Shown here in pieces: positions 8,426 through 17,942 of a stretch of 64,000 nucleotides of DNA. The notes below the pieces were generated by a model. That model did no database searches. It was not told where the DNA came from and was given only the letters and a program-made list of their open reading frames with translations. The DNA lies in NCBI GenBank assembly GCA_002692725.1, contig NZLU01000025.1, positions 1 to 64,000 of the forward strand. The letters run 5' to 3'. The translations under genes and the position numbers were made by a program. The DNA comes from Ponticaulis sp. Its GTDB lineage: Bacteria; Pseudomonadota; Alphaproteobacteria; Caulobacterales; Hyphomonadaceae. The stretch's first letter is position 1. Each line of letters starts with the position of its first letter.

Positions 8426-8632
8426 ATGAACTTCTCCTTTCTGAGAGCGCTCGTGATTTTCATGATTTGCTTGCCGGTGGGGTTTATCCTCACCGCGCTG
8501 GCAATTACGCTCATACAGCTGCCGATCGCGCCGCACATCATCCTGCCTTGGGCACTTAGCATTGCGCTTCTTGTTGGCCTCGTTGCGGGCTTCAAAAACG
8601 AGCAGGCTGACCGTTTTCGGTCCCCAGATTAA
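8426..8632 (+). CDS. Small inner-membrane protein
   Basis: A 68-residue protein with two hydrophobic helices, about 7-30 and 35-56, joined by a short Pro-containing turn. No family recognised. It starts 5 bp after the methyltransferase stop, so translation is probably coupled. The ATG at 8426 is chosen over a GTG at 8417 that overlaps the upstream stop. Confidence 0.6.
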   Translation: MNFSFLRALVIFMICLPVGFILTALAITLIQLPIAPHIILPWALSIALLVGLVAGFKNEQADRFRSPD

Positions 8633-8644
8633 GAAAGACATTCA

Positions 8645-9364
8645 ATGTCTTATGACACGGATAACGGCGCAACGTCCCGATGGACAGCGCTTGCGGAGCT
8701 GATCGTTTTTGTTGGCATAGCCATCAGTTCGAAACTTATTGTCGACCAGTTCATCTGGAAGTTCTCGGGACCGATCACTCTGACAGGTACGTTGGTTCTT
8801 ATCACCATATATATGCGCTTTCGAGGTATGAAATGGTCGCAAATGGGACTGCGAAGCCTGCCTGGTCTGAAGTCAAAGCTGCTTCTCATCCCGCAAATTC
8901 TTCTGGTGTTTGCGGTGTTTGCCGCCGCCGTTCTGTTCTTCTCGGAAGGACTGCCGGCCATGGGCGTCGAGTTCATGGCGGAGGAGGCCGAGGGCGTAGA
9001 GGATCGCTGGGGCGATATTGAGGGTAATCTGCCGGTCTATCTGCTTTGGCTTGGCATTGTCTGGACCTCAGCCGCCTTTGGTGAAGAGATGTTCTTTCGC
9101 GGGTTTCTGATTACGAGGCTGGAGGCAGTTTTTCGTGGCGTGCGTTTCGCGGCTATTCCTGCGGTTGTCATTCCGGCTCTGATCTTTGGCTATGGCCATT
9201 TTTATTATCAGGGCTGGAGTGGTCTGGTCATGACGGGTGTGATTGGCCTGATATTCGGAAGTTTCTTCCTGATTTACCGGCACAATCTCTGGCCGATCAT
9301 CATCTTCCACGGCCTGTTCGATACGCTTGGCATGACGGTGATGTATTTCGGAATAGATGCCTGA
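8645..9364 (+). CDS. CPBP family intramembrane metalloprotease
   Basis: A 239-residue multi-pass membrane protein of the CPBP (CAAX protease/bacteriocin-processing, Abi) family. The three signature motifs are present: EEMFFR (E147, E148, R152), FGYGH (H185) and HGLFD (H222), so the glutamate/histidine active site is intact. These enzymes cleave within the membrane. The substrate here is unknown; no bacteriocin gene is nearby. It lies 12 bp after the small membrane protein gene on the same strand. A second CPBP gene is found at 27392. Confidence 0.9.
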   Translation: MSYDTDNGATSRWTALAELIVFVGIAISSKLIVDQFIWKFSGPITLTGTLVLITIYMRFRGMKWSQMGLRSLPGLKSKLLLIPQILLVFAVFAAAVLFFSEGLPAMGVEFMAEEAEGVEDRWGDIEGNLPVYLLWLGIVWTSAAFGEEMFFRGFLITRLEAVFRGVRFAAIPAVVIPALIFGYGHFYYQGWSGLVMTGVIGLIFGSFFLIYRHNLWPIIIFHGLFDTLGMTVMYFGIDA

Positions 9365-9616
9365 TCGCGAGTGAGCGTAGGCGACGTCAGACCTTACGTG
9401 ACTTCGCTTTCGCCTTGCGTGCGTGGCTTTGCCCCGGCTTCGGTCTTTTTTGGCGGCGATGCTGAGATCACTCCAGTCAGACGGCAAGGCCATATCGCCT
9501 TTCTGCTGCCCTCGCGCGCGGGACTTCACTTTTGCGGAGGCCTCCTCTTCGGCTGCGTCGAGCGCATGGTCAGCCTTGCGTTCACTCTGAGTTTGCGGGT
9601 GGCGATAATATTTCAT
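9068..9616 (-). CDS. Possible small basic hypothetical protein
   Basis: The minus strand is open for 182 codons. The first 80 or so (MKYYRHPQTQSERKADH, then ALDAAEEEASAKVKSRARG) look like a genuine hydrophilic, basic protein. The remainder is antisense to the 3' part of the CPBP gene and probably is not natural protein, so the true 3' end may differ. An A/T-rich stretch upstream of 9616 could be a promoter. No family is recognised. The region 9365-9741 otherwise holds no evident gene; the plus-strand frame at 9371-9682 looks like its shadow. Confidence 0.3.
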   Translation of the reverse strand: MKYYRHPQTQSERKADHALDAAEEEASAKVKSRARGQQKGDMALPSDWSDLSIAAKKDRSRGKATHARRKRSHVRSDVAYAHSRSGIYSEIHHRHAKRIEQAVEDDDRPEIVPVNQEETSEYQANHTRHDQTTPALIIKMAIAKDQSRNDNRRNSRETHATKNCLQPRNQKPAKEHLFTKGG

Positions 9617-9726
9617 GACAACACACTCGCAGGATTTTATTCGATTTTGATCCGAAAGCGGAAAGAAACTGCCGGAAAATAATGGCCATATTAAGTATAG
9701 TGGTATAAACCGCGCCTCGACTCTAA

Positions 9727-10950
<1,224 letters not shown>

Positions 10951-10978
10951 ACAGCAAAACTCTAATTTATCACGAAGG

Positions 10979-11003
10979 GCCCACCAATTTTAGTGGGCTT
11001 TTC
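10979..11003 (+). terminator. Rho-independent terminator after aspC
   Basis: GCCCAC (10979-10984) pairs with GTGGGC (10993-10998) across an 8-nt loop and is followed by TTTT. It lies 28 bp after the aminotransferase stop. Confidence 0.85.
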
Positions 11004-11114
11004 TGTGTTCAGAATAATATAAAAAAAACTTATAACAATAATTCCAATTATCAATTTTGTTTTATGACTTCCTTCCCCATATCTCGAGCATAGGAATACA
11101 AAAGGGAATTCGTT

Positions 11115-11579
11115 ATGGAAAATGCTGCCTCGCTCACACCCGAACAAAAAGACAAGCTGGTTGGCGCGATCAAGTCTGTCATGGGCGACACTTACGCGCT
11201 GTATGTAAAGACTCACGGCTATCACTGGAACGTCACGGGTCCGCGCTTCAAAGCGCTGCATGAGATGTTCATGGAACAGTATACCGAGCTCTGGACCGCG
11301 CTGGATGAAATCGCTGAGCGCATTCGTGCAATTGGCGCGTTTGCACCAGGCTCAACCGAGCAGATTCTCGAGAACGCGACGATCAAGCCAGACAATTCGC
11401 AGCCTGATGCTGAAGCGATGATTGAGAATCTCGCCAAAGGTCATGACATGCTCTCAGCGACGCTGAAAAAGGCGCTCGATGTCGCCGACGAAATCGGTGA
11501 CGACGTGTCGGTGGATCTGTTCACCCAGCGTATGACCGTCAGCCAGAAAACTGCCTGGATGCTAAGGTCTAGTCTCTAG
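11115..11579 (+). CDS. dps: Dps family DNA-binding ferritin-like protein
   Basis: A 154-residue Dps: it forms dodecamers that oxidise Fe(II) with hydrogen peroxide, store iron and protect DNA. The intersubunit ferroxidase residues are all there with canonical spacing: H37 (HWNVTG), H49, D64 and E68. There is no long Lys/Arg-rich N-terminal tail, so DNA binding may be weak. A Shine-Dalgarno (AAGGGA) precedes the start. The long A/T-rich stretch 11004-11114 upstream, after the aspC terminator, is a likely promoter and may carry an OxyR- or Fur-type site, though none is clear to me. Confidence 0.95.
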   Translation: MENAASLTPEQKDKLVGAIKSVMGDTYALYVKTHGYHWNVTGPRFKALHEMFMEQYTELWTALDEIAERIRAIGAFAPGSTEQILENATIKPDNSQPDAEAMIENLAKGHDMLSATLKKALDVADEIGDDVSVDLFTQRMTVSQKTAWMLRSSL

Positions 11580-11580
11580 T

Positions 11581-11615
11581 TGCCTCACGCCGCGGGCGGC
11601 TCCGGCGGGGCGGGC
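11581..11615. repeat. Dispersed GC-rich repeat, copy 2
   Basis: Near-identical to 5154-5189 with one or two bases missing in the centre. It starts one base after the dps stop codon. A further short palindrome type lies at about 11656-11675. Confidence 0.7.
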
Positions 11616-11727
11616 AAAGCCCGGACCGCAGTCGCGGTCTGGGGTGCTCAACACAAGCGCCTGCGCAGGTGAAGTGCGCCTGAAACCACTGTAGAAGGCG
11701 GGTGTTTGAGGAGGAAAGAAAAATGTC

Positions 11728-11771
11728 TAACCCTCATCCCAAACCCTTCTCTCTATGAGGGAGAAGGGTTT
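11728..11771. repeat. Dispersed hairpin repeat of the CCCTCATCCC/AAACCCTTCTC type
   Basis: AAACCCTTCTC (11741-11751) pairs perfectly with GAGAAGGGTTT (11761-11771), preceded by CCCTCATCCC. This resembles a repeat widely scattered in proteobacterial intergenic regions. The whole stretch 11580-11977 holds repeats and a terminator but no convincing gene. Confidence 0.6.
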
Positions 11772-11788
11772 CAATTTGCCTCTCACCC

Positions 11789-11823
11789 AAAAAAGAAAGC
11801 CGGGCAGCTGAAAAGCGCCCGGC
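11789..11823 (-). terminator. Terminator downstream of the LsrB-like regulator
   Basis: On the minus strand GCCGGGC and GCCCGGC form a 7-bp stem (11799-11805 with 11817-11823) followed by a run of T (11789-11795 on plus is A-rich). It lies about 155 bp beyond the regulator stop codon, leaving a long 3' untranslated region with a further small hairpin near 11927-11942. Confidence 0.7.
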
Positions 11824-11977
11824 GTAAGTGGTGTCTCGGGGAGGAAACGCCCAATCAGGAGATTAGGCTGCATGATGAGACGTCATGCATAAGTTCTAAG
11901 TATAGGCTTTCGCTATTCGAACAACCCACATGTGCGGGTTGGAGGTATGCGTTTATGCATGTGTGCCGCGACAGGCT

Positions 11978-12868
11978 TCAGGATTGCTCAAAGGACGCGA
12001 TTTCGCGGGCGAGAAAATCCCTGAAGGCCACGATCCGGTTAGACCGCCGCAGATCACTTGGATAGATGAAATAGAGGTCGAAATGCGGGCCTGTGAGGCC
12101 GGGAAGCACTTTTACGAGCTTCGAAGACTCCGGGATCATATAATCCGGCAAGTCTGCGACGCCCAGACCGGCTTCGGCCGCATGGACCATCCCAACCACA
12201 TTGTTCACGGTGAGGCTAGCCTCACGCGGGGTTCGGTCATCACGGCCAACCCGCTGCGCCCAGTTGATGACGTGCATAGGTGAGATTTGCTCGCCATAAA
12301 CGATGATACGGTGGTTATCGAGATCCTCTGGCTTTTCAGGAATGCCGAAGCGTTCGAGATAAGACGGTGCTGCATAGAGGCTGGTGCGGACGGACATGAG
12401 CTTGCGTTGGATCAGATCAGCCTTGTCGGCGGCCCAGAGGCGGATCGCGCATTCGGCTTCGAGTTTGAGTAGATCGTATTCCCGGTCATCCAGATAGAGA
12501 TGCAAATGGATGTCCGGGTACTCATCGGTGAATTTGTGCAGGCGCTCGATCAGCCAGGTCGAGCCAAAGGCGATGGGCGCGGTGACGACGAGATCGCCCT
12601 GCGGCGTGTCTTTTGCGTCCTTGATGATGTTGCTGGCGACAGAGGCTGCACGTGACATGGTGGTGGTTGTCTGATGCAGCTTGATGCCAGCATCCGTCAG
12701 CACCAGACCACGGGCATGACGCTGGAAAAGCGGTACACCAACACTGCTTTCAAGCGCAGCGATCTGACGAGACACAGCTGATTGACTGATGCGCAGTCTC
12801 TCACCGGCGGCCGTGAGGCTTCCGGTTTCGGCTGCGGCGTGAAACGATCTCAATTTATCCCAATCCAT
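11978..12868 (-). CDS. lsrB: LysR regulator of the LsrB/VtlR type
   Basis: A 296-residue LysR regulator starting MDWDKLRSFHAAAETGSL, the hallmark N-terminus of LsrB (Sinorhizobium) and VtlR (Brucella, Agrobacterium). Other shared stretches are SQSAVSRQIAALE, RHARGLVLT, ECAIRL, LIQRKL, YAAPSYLERFG and ADLPDYMI. Family members act in oxidative and envelope stress and can activate small RNAs. The start at 12868 is chosen to match the family; the frame also allows ATG at 12895, adding nine residues with no ribosome site. In rhizobia the gene sits by trxB; here a TonB receptor lies between them. The specific symbol is assigned from remembered family sequence, so treat as likely rather than proven. 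Confidence 0.85.
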   Translation of the reverse strand: MDWDKLRSFHAAAETGSLTAAGERLRISQSAVSRQIAALESSVGVPLFQRHARGLVLTDAGIKLHQTTTTMSRAASVASNIIKDAKDTPQGDLVVTAPIAFGSTWLIERLHKFTDEYPDIHLHLYLDDREYDLLKLEAECAIRLWAADKADLIQRKLMSVRTSLYAAPSYLERFGIPEKPEDLDNHRIIVYGEQISPMHVINWAQRVGRDDRTPREASLTVNNVVGMVHAAEAGLGVADLPDYMIPESSKLVKVLPGLTGPHFDLYFIYPSDLRRSNRIVAFRDFLAREIASFEQS

Positions 12869-12903
12869 GCGGAAATGATGGTGGGCGTTTTGCAATTTTG
12901 CAA

Positions 12904-12933
12904 CAAAAAAAGGCGCTGAACGCAGCGCCTTTC
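12904..12933 (-). terminator. Terminator after the TonB-dependent receptor gene
   Basis: AGGCGCTG (12911-12918) pairs with CAGCGCCT (12923-12930) across a 4-nt loop. On the minus strand it is followed by a run of seven T. It separates the receptor gene from the LsrB-like gene. Confidence 0.9.
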
Positions 12934-12956
12934 TGTTCTAAACCCTTGAGGACAGG

Positions 12957-15506
12957 TTAGAAATCCTTGGCAACCGTGATGCCATAGGTGGCGGGATTGC
13001 TTGGATACCCTGTGATTGACCCCTCTTGAGCGACGGATGGGAAGCTCTCGATCAGGTATTCATCGTCAAAAATGTTGCGTCCCCAGACCGAGAGGCGAAG
13101 GCCGCCATCAGTCTCGACCCCGGCAGACGCGTTGACGACATCGATCTGTTTCGTCTGGTCCGTATCTGTGAAGTCATATGACAGATAAGCCTCAGACTCA
13201 TACTGATAATCCGCGCGGACATAGGCATCCCAGCCATTCGACAGAGTCCAGTCATACGTGCCTCCAACCGAGACATAGTTTTCGGCGATGCTCTGTGGAC
13301 GAACACCCGTCAGATCACCGGAGGGCGAGTTGGTGTACTCATCAAAAACCGGTTCCATATGAAGGCCGGCATAGAAAAGGTTGAGACCTTCAATCGGGCT
13401 CCAATTGGCTTCGATCTCGATACCGGTGGTGGACTGGATGCCCGCATTGGTGAGCGCAAGGCCAGTGCCGGTGAAGATGTTGGACTGGAAGCCTTTGATC
13501 TCCTGATCGAAGACGGCGAGGTTCACGGACCAGGTATCAAAGCTGGCTTTCAGACCGGCCTCCAGCACGCGGGAGTCTTCCGGCCCCACAAAACGCGTTC
13601 CGGACGTCAGGTTGGGTACGCCAAGGCCTGCCGAGAAAAGGCGAGGAATGTCGCCGGCCACAGGGCGGGAATCGCGCGACAAATTCCAGGAGGAGGCCTT
13701 AAAGCCTGTCGCGACGGAGGCATAGACATTGATGTTCTCAGAGGCGTCAAAGGCCAGCCGGAAGGAATAAGTGAGGGCTTCATCTTCGGTCGAGTTTGGT
13801 TCGACGGAGTTCGGGAAGTTCACGAATGGTGGCAGGAATTGCAGAGCCCGAAGGCCGAGGAGCGGGTTGACCGCCGGGTTGCTGTCATTGGCATCTGCAA
13901 AGGCCTGAGAGCCAGCCTGAACCATGGCAAAGCCAGCCGGGTTCGCCATGGCAAAAGCCGAAACCTGAGTGGGATCTGTCGCATCGATACCGAAGCCCGC
14001 AAGTGTCTGTGCAAAGGCGGTCTGGTAGAGGACGTTATTGCCGATTACGACGAAATCGAGCGCGGAGAAGGCATCGGTGTTGATGATGTTTCCGGTAGCT
14101 GACTTTTCGTCATGCGTGTAGTTCAGTCCGATCGTGGCGGTGAGACGATCGGTGATATAGGCGTCGACAGTACCGAAGACCGACCAGGCCTGGTTGTCTT
14201 CCGTGAAGGCCTCATCATAGCCAACGCCAGCCTGTCCAAACGTGCCCATGGGCACGCCCAGCAGACCTTCGACCTGGCCAATTCCGCCGCCAGAAAGAAC
14301 TTCCGCAAAGCCGCGATAGTCAGATCCGAGTTTGAGGTCGTTTGAGATATCGATCTGCTCGTCGAAGAAATAGACACCGGCCATCCAGTCTGCGATTTCG
14401 CCGCCTTCGGTTGTCAGGCGGATTTCCTGTGTGAAGGTGTCGATATCGGTGGCGGTGAAATTGCTCTGAAGGAGGTCAGCGCCGTTGAAGTCGCCGTCGA
14501 GGTTCTGGGAGAAATTCGAATTCCGCCAGGCGGTGATGGAGGTCAGGGTGGCAAAGTCGAAATCATAATCGACCTGACCAGAGACGCCATAATTCTCAAC
14601 TTCGCTGGACGGTACGAAGTTGTAATAGACATTGCGCGCAAACGGATCATCGCCATTGATCTGGCCGCCAAGCGCCAGCACGACAGCGCCGGTCGGGCCA
14701 TTGCGCACATTGGTGGCATAACAGCAGGCCTCGTCGACCTTGTCGTAATCAGCGATCAGGCGGATTTTGAGGTCTTCATTCGGGGTGAAGAGCAATTGGC
14801 CGCGAGCGCCCCAGCGATTGCGATCATTCAGATCTTCGCCGCTGTTAAGCTCGGTTGCGAAACCGTCGCGCGTATTGATGTGGCCGGACAGGCTGTAAGC
14901 GACTGTGTCAGACAACGGGCCTGTGATATCAGCTGCGCCACGCAGCAGGCCGAAATTACCAACAGACGCCTCGACGCTGCCCTGGGTTTCGAATTGCGGC
15001 TCCTCGGTGACGATGGAGATCACACCGGCTGAGGCGTTTTTGCCGAACAGGGTGGATTGCGGGCCGCGCAGAACTTCAACGCGTTGCAGGTTTGGCAGGT
15101 CGGCAATCTGAGCGGCCGAGCGTGACCGGTAGACGCCATCAATGAAGACACCGACGGAGGGCTCAACCCCGGCATTGTTGTCGCCATTACCAAAGCCGCG
15201 AATGTTGAATGCAGTCTGAGCGGCGGACTGATACTGGTCGATCCTTAAGGAGGGGACCACGGACTGGAGGTCCAAAAGGTCGAGGATTTCGGCTTTTTCG
15301 ATCGTCTCGCTATCTACAACCGAGACGGCCACCGGGATGTCCTGGAGGGTCTGTTCGCGCTTGCCCGATGTCACCGTGACGGTTTGCATGCGGCGGGAGC
15401 TGTCAGCGCCGGTTTCGTCATCCTGGGCATAGACTGCAGGCGCGCTGAGCGTTCCGAGCGCCAGAATGCTTGCACTGAGAGCCAGATTTTGTCCGAAAGT
15501 CGTCAT
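12957..15506 (-). CDS. TonB-dependent receptor
   Basis: An 849-residue outer membrane receptor that uses TonB-ExbBD energy to import a ligand. It has a signal peptide (LSASILALGTLSAPAVYAQ) and a TonB-box-like stretch TVTVTSGKR. The plug is at about 55-170, with IRGFGNGDNNAGVEPSVG, VEVLRGPQSTLFGKNASAG and SIVTEEP. A long beta-barrel ends in Phe (TVAKDF), as expected for BAM recognition. The type resembles receptors of sphingomonads and Caulobacter, whose ligands range from siderophores to oligosaccharides; the substrate cannot be assigned. GGGGAAG precedes the ATG. It is followed by its own terminator, and trxB lies upstream on the same strand. Confidence 0.95.
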   Translation of the reverse strand: MTTFGQNLALSASILALGTLSAPAVYAQDDETGADSSRRMQTVTVTSGKREQTLQDIPVAVSVVDSETIEKAEILDLLDLQSVVPSLRIDQYQSAAQTAFNIRGFGNGDNNAGVEPSVGVFIDGVYRSRSAAQIADLPNLQRVEVLRGPQSTLFGKNASAGVISIVTEEPQFETQGSVEASVGNFGLLRGAADITGPLSDTVAYSLSGHINTRDGFATELNSGEDLNDRNRWGARGQLLFTPNEDLKIRLIADYDKVDEACCYATNVRNGPTGAVVLALGGQINGDDPFARNVYYNFVPSSEVENYGVSGQVDYDFDFATLTSITAWRNSNFSQNLDGDFNGADLLQSNFTATDIDTFTQEIRLTTEGGEIADWMAGVYFFDEQIDISNDLKLGSDYRGFAEVLSGGGIGQVEGLLGVPMGTFGQAGVGYDEAFTEDNQAWSVFGTVDAYITDRLTATIGLNYTHDEKSATGNIINTDAFSALDFVVIGNNVLYQTAFAQTLAGFGIDATDPTQVSAFAMANPAGFAMVQAGSQAFADANDSNPAVNPLLGLRALQFLPPFVNFPNSVEPNSTEDEALTYSFRLAFDASENINVYASVATGFKASSWNLSRDSRPVAGDIPRLFSAGLGVPNLTSGTRFVGPEDSRVLEAGLKASFDTWSVNLAVFDQEIKGFQSNIFTGTGLALTNAGIQSTTGIEIEANWSPIEGLNLFYAGLHMEPVFDEYTNSPSGDLTGVRPQSIAENYVSVGGTYDWTLSNGWDAYVRADYQYESEAYLSYDFTDTDQTKQIDVVNASAGVETDGGLRLSVWGRNIFDDEYLIESFPSVAQEGSITGYPSNPATYGITVAKDF

Positions 15507-15681
15507 GTTTTCTTCCCCAATTTATTCAGTGACCCGCAGTTCCACGAAGAGCGAGTCGCCCATGCAGCCTTGCGAAGTTCTATTTGGGGCAGGTGACAGC
15601 TTTATGAACCTGGGCGCCGCCCCCGCCTTATGACGGACAATGTGCCGTCAATATAGCGGGGCAGGCAAGGCTCTTTTGGAC

Positions 15682-16647
15682 TCAGACGGTTTCGACTGAT
15701 TTTTCGTCTTCGAGTTCAGCGAGATAGCGCTCGGCGTCGAGTGCGGCCTGACAGCCCATTCCGGCGGCTGTAACGGCCTGACGATAGGTTTCGTCGGTCA
15801 CGTCTCCGGCAGCAAACACACCGGGGATATTAGTTTGCGGCGTGCCCGGCTGTGTTTTGATGTAACCGGAGTCTTTCATATCGATCTGGCCAACAAAAAG
15901 CTCAGTGGACGGCGCATGTCCGATCGCGATGAAGACACCATGCGTGTCAATTTGCGTGACGTCGCCGGTTTCGGTGTTTTTGAGTTTCGCAGCTGTGACG
16001 CCAAGCGGCATATCGGTGCCGATGACCTCATCCAGAACAGAGTTCCAGATCATCTCGGTCTTCGGGTGCTTCATGAAACGATCCTGGAGGATTTTCTCAG
16101 CGCGAAGGCTATCGCGGCGGTGCACGAGCGTGACCTTGGATGCGAAATTCGTGAGGTAGAGGGCTTCTTCAACGGCGGTGTTGCCGCCGCCAATCACGAT
16201 GACTTCTTTGTCGCGATAGAAAAAGCCGTCGCAAGTTGCACATGCCGAGACGCCAAAGCCTTTGAATTTCTCTTCAGTGGGCAGGCCGAGCCATTTCGCC
16301 TGAGCGCCGGTGGAGATGATGACGCTGTCAGCGGTGTAATGCTTGCCGCTTTCCGTTTCGATTTTGAACGGGCGTGTCTGGAAGTCGACCTTGCTGACGT
16401 GATCTTCTTCAACACGTGCGCCCATGGCTTCGGCATGCTCGCGCATGCGGACCATAAGGTCAGGGCCCTGAACTTCGGTGTCGCCCGGCCAGTTCTCGAC
16501 TTCGGTTGTGATGGTGAGCTGTCCGCCAGGCTGGTATCCGGCAAGGATGAGCGGCTTGCGCATGGCGCGTGCGGCGTACACCCCAGCTGTGTATCCCGCA
16601 GGACCCGATCCAATGATAACAATTTGTTCGTGCTGAACGTCGCTCAT
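15682..16647 (-). CDS. trxB: Thioredoxin-disulfide reductase
   Basis: A 321-residue flavoprotein that reduces thioredoxin with NADPH. The FAD-binding GSGPAG is at 13-18, the redox-active CATC at 136-139, the NADPH-binding GGGNTA at 153-158 with HRR at 176-178. The final FAD motif is GVFAAGDV. Length and motifs are normal for the low-molecular-weight class. The gap of 175 bp to the TonB receptor start contains a small hairpin (15632-15649) without a strong T run. Confidence 0.97.
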   Translation of the reverse strand: MSDVQHEQIVIIGSGPAGYTAGVYAARAMRKPLILAGYQPGGQLTITTEVENWPGDTEVQGPDLMVRMREHAEAMGARVEEDHVSKVDFQTRPFKIETESGKHYTADSVIISTGAQAKWLGLPTEEKFKGFGVSACATCDGFFYRDKEVIVIGGGNTAVEEALYLTNFASKVTLVHRRDSLRAEKILQDRFMKHPKTEMIWNSVLDEVIGTDMPLGVTAAKLKNTETGDVTQIDTHGVFIAIGHAPSTELFVGQIDMKDSGYIKTQPGTPQTNIPGVFAAGDVTDETYRQAVTAAGMGCQAALDAERYLAELEDEKSVETV

Positions 16648-16734
16648 ATCCGCATACCCGTGATTTCTGTTCGAGACAGTTATGGGGATTCCGCGCGGAA
16701 ATAGAACCCCCGCCGGACAACCCTTTAGTGAAAC

Positions 16735-17742
16735 TTAACGATGATCCGCCGACGGAGCAGTGTGCCCGGCGATCGCGATCTGATCGTCACTCGGGCCCAT
16801 ATCACATCCAAGCGGCTCGACGTCGAGTTCAATCGTGGCGTGATCAATGCCGAAGCGGGATTTGAGGAGCTCTCTGACCTTGGGGATGACCTCGATGGCC
16901 CTGGAGCGGTCAACCGGTACGACATGGAGGGTGATCAGCTTTTCTTCGCCGGTCAGCGTCCAGGAATGGACGTGGTGGACGATCCGAACATCGTCGAGTT
17001 CGTTGACGAGGGTGTCGGCGACCTGCTGCAAATCCACGCCATCGGGTGTGCCTTGCAGCAGAATATGCGCGCTGCGGCGAATAATGGGCACGGCGCCGAT
17101 CAGGAGCAGCAGTGCGACAAAGACCGACAGGATCGGGTCAATCAGCGTCCAACCCGACACATAAATCACGATCGCCGCGGCAATGGCGGCGACAGAGCCC
17201 AGCATGTCGCCCAGAACATGTAGAAGAGCGCCCTTCATATTGAGATCGTGGCTGTGTCCATGGGCATGGTCGTGCCCATGGTGGTGTCCATGCCCGCCTT
17301 GCAGCATTGCAAAGAGCGCGACATTTACCACAAGGCCCGCCACAGCAACCCAGAACATCATGCCCGAGAGCACCGGCTGAGGCTCCAGCACGCGGTGTAC
17401 GGCTTCGTAAACGATCCAGACGCCGAGGCCGAGCAGGAGCAGGCCATTGGTAAAGGCCGCAAGCACTTTGAAGCGCGAAAAGCCAAAGGTGCGCGAAACA
17501 TCCGCCGGGCGGCGCGCAAGCGCATAACCAACCCAGGCGAGGGCAAGGCTGCCGGCATCTGTCAGCATGTGTGCAGCGTCGGCGAGGAGGGCGAGCGAGC
17601 CGGAGATCAGGCCGCCTGCAATCTCGGCGAACATGAACGTGAACGTGACGAGCGCGGCGATGCCCACTTTGCGCTGGGAGGAATGCCCACCCTTCACGGC
17701 ATGGCTGTGATCATGATGTCTGTGAAGATGAAGATCGCTCAT
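16735..17742 (-). CDS. Cation diffusion facilitator (CzcD/ZitB-type zinc exporter)
   Basis: A 335-residue inner-membrane exporter of divalent metals, most likely zinc, in exchange for protons. Six membrane helices are visible. The metal site appears in ADAAHMLTDAG (D55, H58, D62) and again in HVLGDMLGS. A His-rich cytoplasmic loop (GHGHHHGHDHAHGHSHD) lies between helices 4 and 5, and the N-terminus is also His-rich. The C-terminal cytoplasmic domain follows. The ATG at 17742 is preferred to an in-frame TTG at 17778. A perfect dyad at 17798-17812 lies upstream and may be an operator. Confidence 0.92.
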   Translation of the reverse strand: MSDLHLHRHHDHSHAVKGGHSSQRKVGIAALVTFTFMFAEIAGGLISGSLALLADAAHMLTDAGSLALAWVGYALARRPADVSRTFGFSRFKVLAAFTNGLLLLGLGVWIVYEAVHRVLEPQPVLSGMMFWVAVAGLVVNVALFAMLQGGHGHHHGHDHAHGHSHDLNMKGALLHVLGDMLGSVAAIAAAIVIYVSGWTLIDPILSVFVALLLLIGAVPIIRRSAHILLQGTPDGVDLQQVADTLVNELDDVRIVHHVHSWTLTGEEKLITLHVVPVDRSRAIEVIPKVRELLKSRFGIDHATIELDVEPLGCDMGPSDDQIAIAGHTAPSADHR

Positions 17743-17797
17743 GACAAAGTCATACGCTTGTTTTGTGACAGAATTCAATCGGATAATTCAAATCAAT

Positions 17798-17812
17798 CAG
17801 TATGTTATACTG
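17798..17812. promoter_or_regulatory. Perfect dyad upstream of the CDF exporter gene
   Basis: CAGTAT and ATACTG flank a 3-nt centre. The site is 56 bp upstream of the ATG at 17742, in an A/T-rich stretch, which fits an operator for a dimeric metal-responsive repressor or activator. No such regulator gene is adjacent, so this is a suggestion only. Confidence 0.35.
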
Positions 17813-17942
17813 TAAAAGCGGAAGTTTTTCCGCAAGTGTTTTTCAGTCGCAACTTCACTGACCGGTCACGTGCCGGTTTACTTCATGTTGCACGGACCCC
17901 GCCAACCATGAGAGCGCACAGTTGCGGTAGGTGCCGACACGA

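Noticed and set aside
9371..9682. Plus-strand open frame after the CPBP gene
   Set aside because: No ribosome site and unnatural composition; the opposite frame is more protein-like.
11706..12065. Plus-strand open frame between dps and the LsrB-like gene
   Set aside because: It runs across a known-type dispersed repeat, a terminator and the 3' end of the minus-strand regulator.
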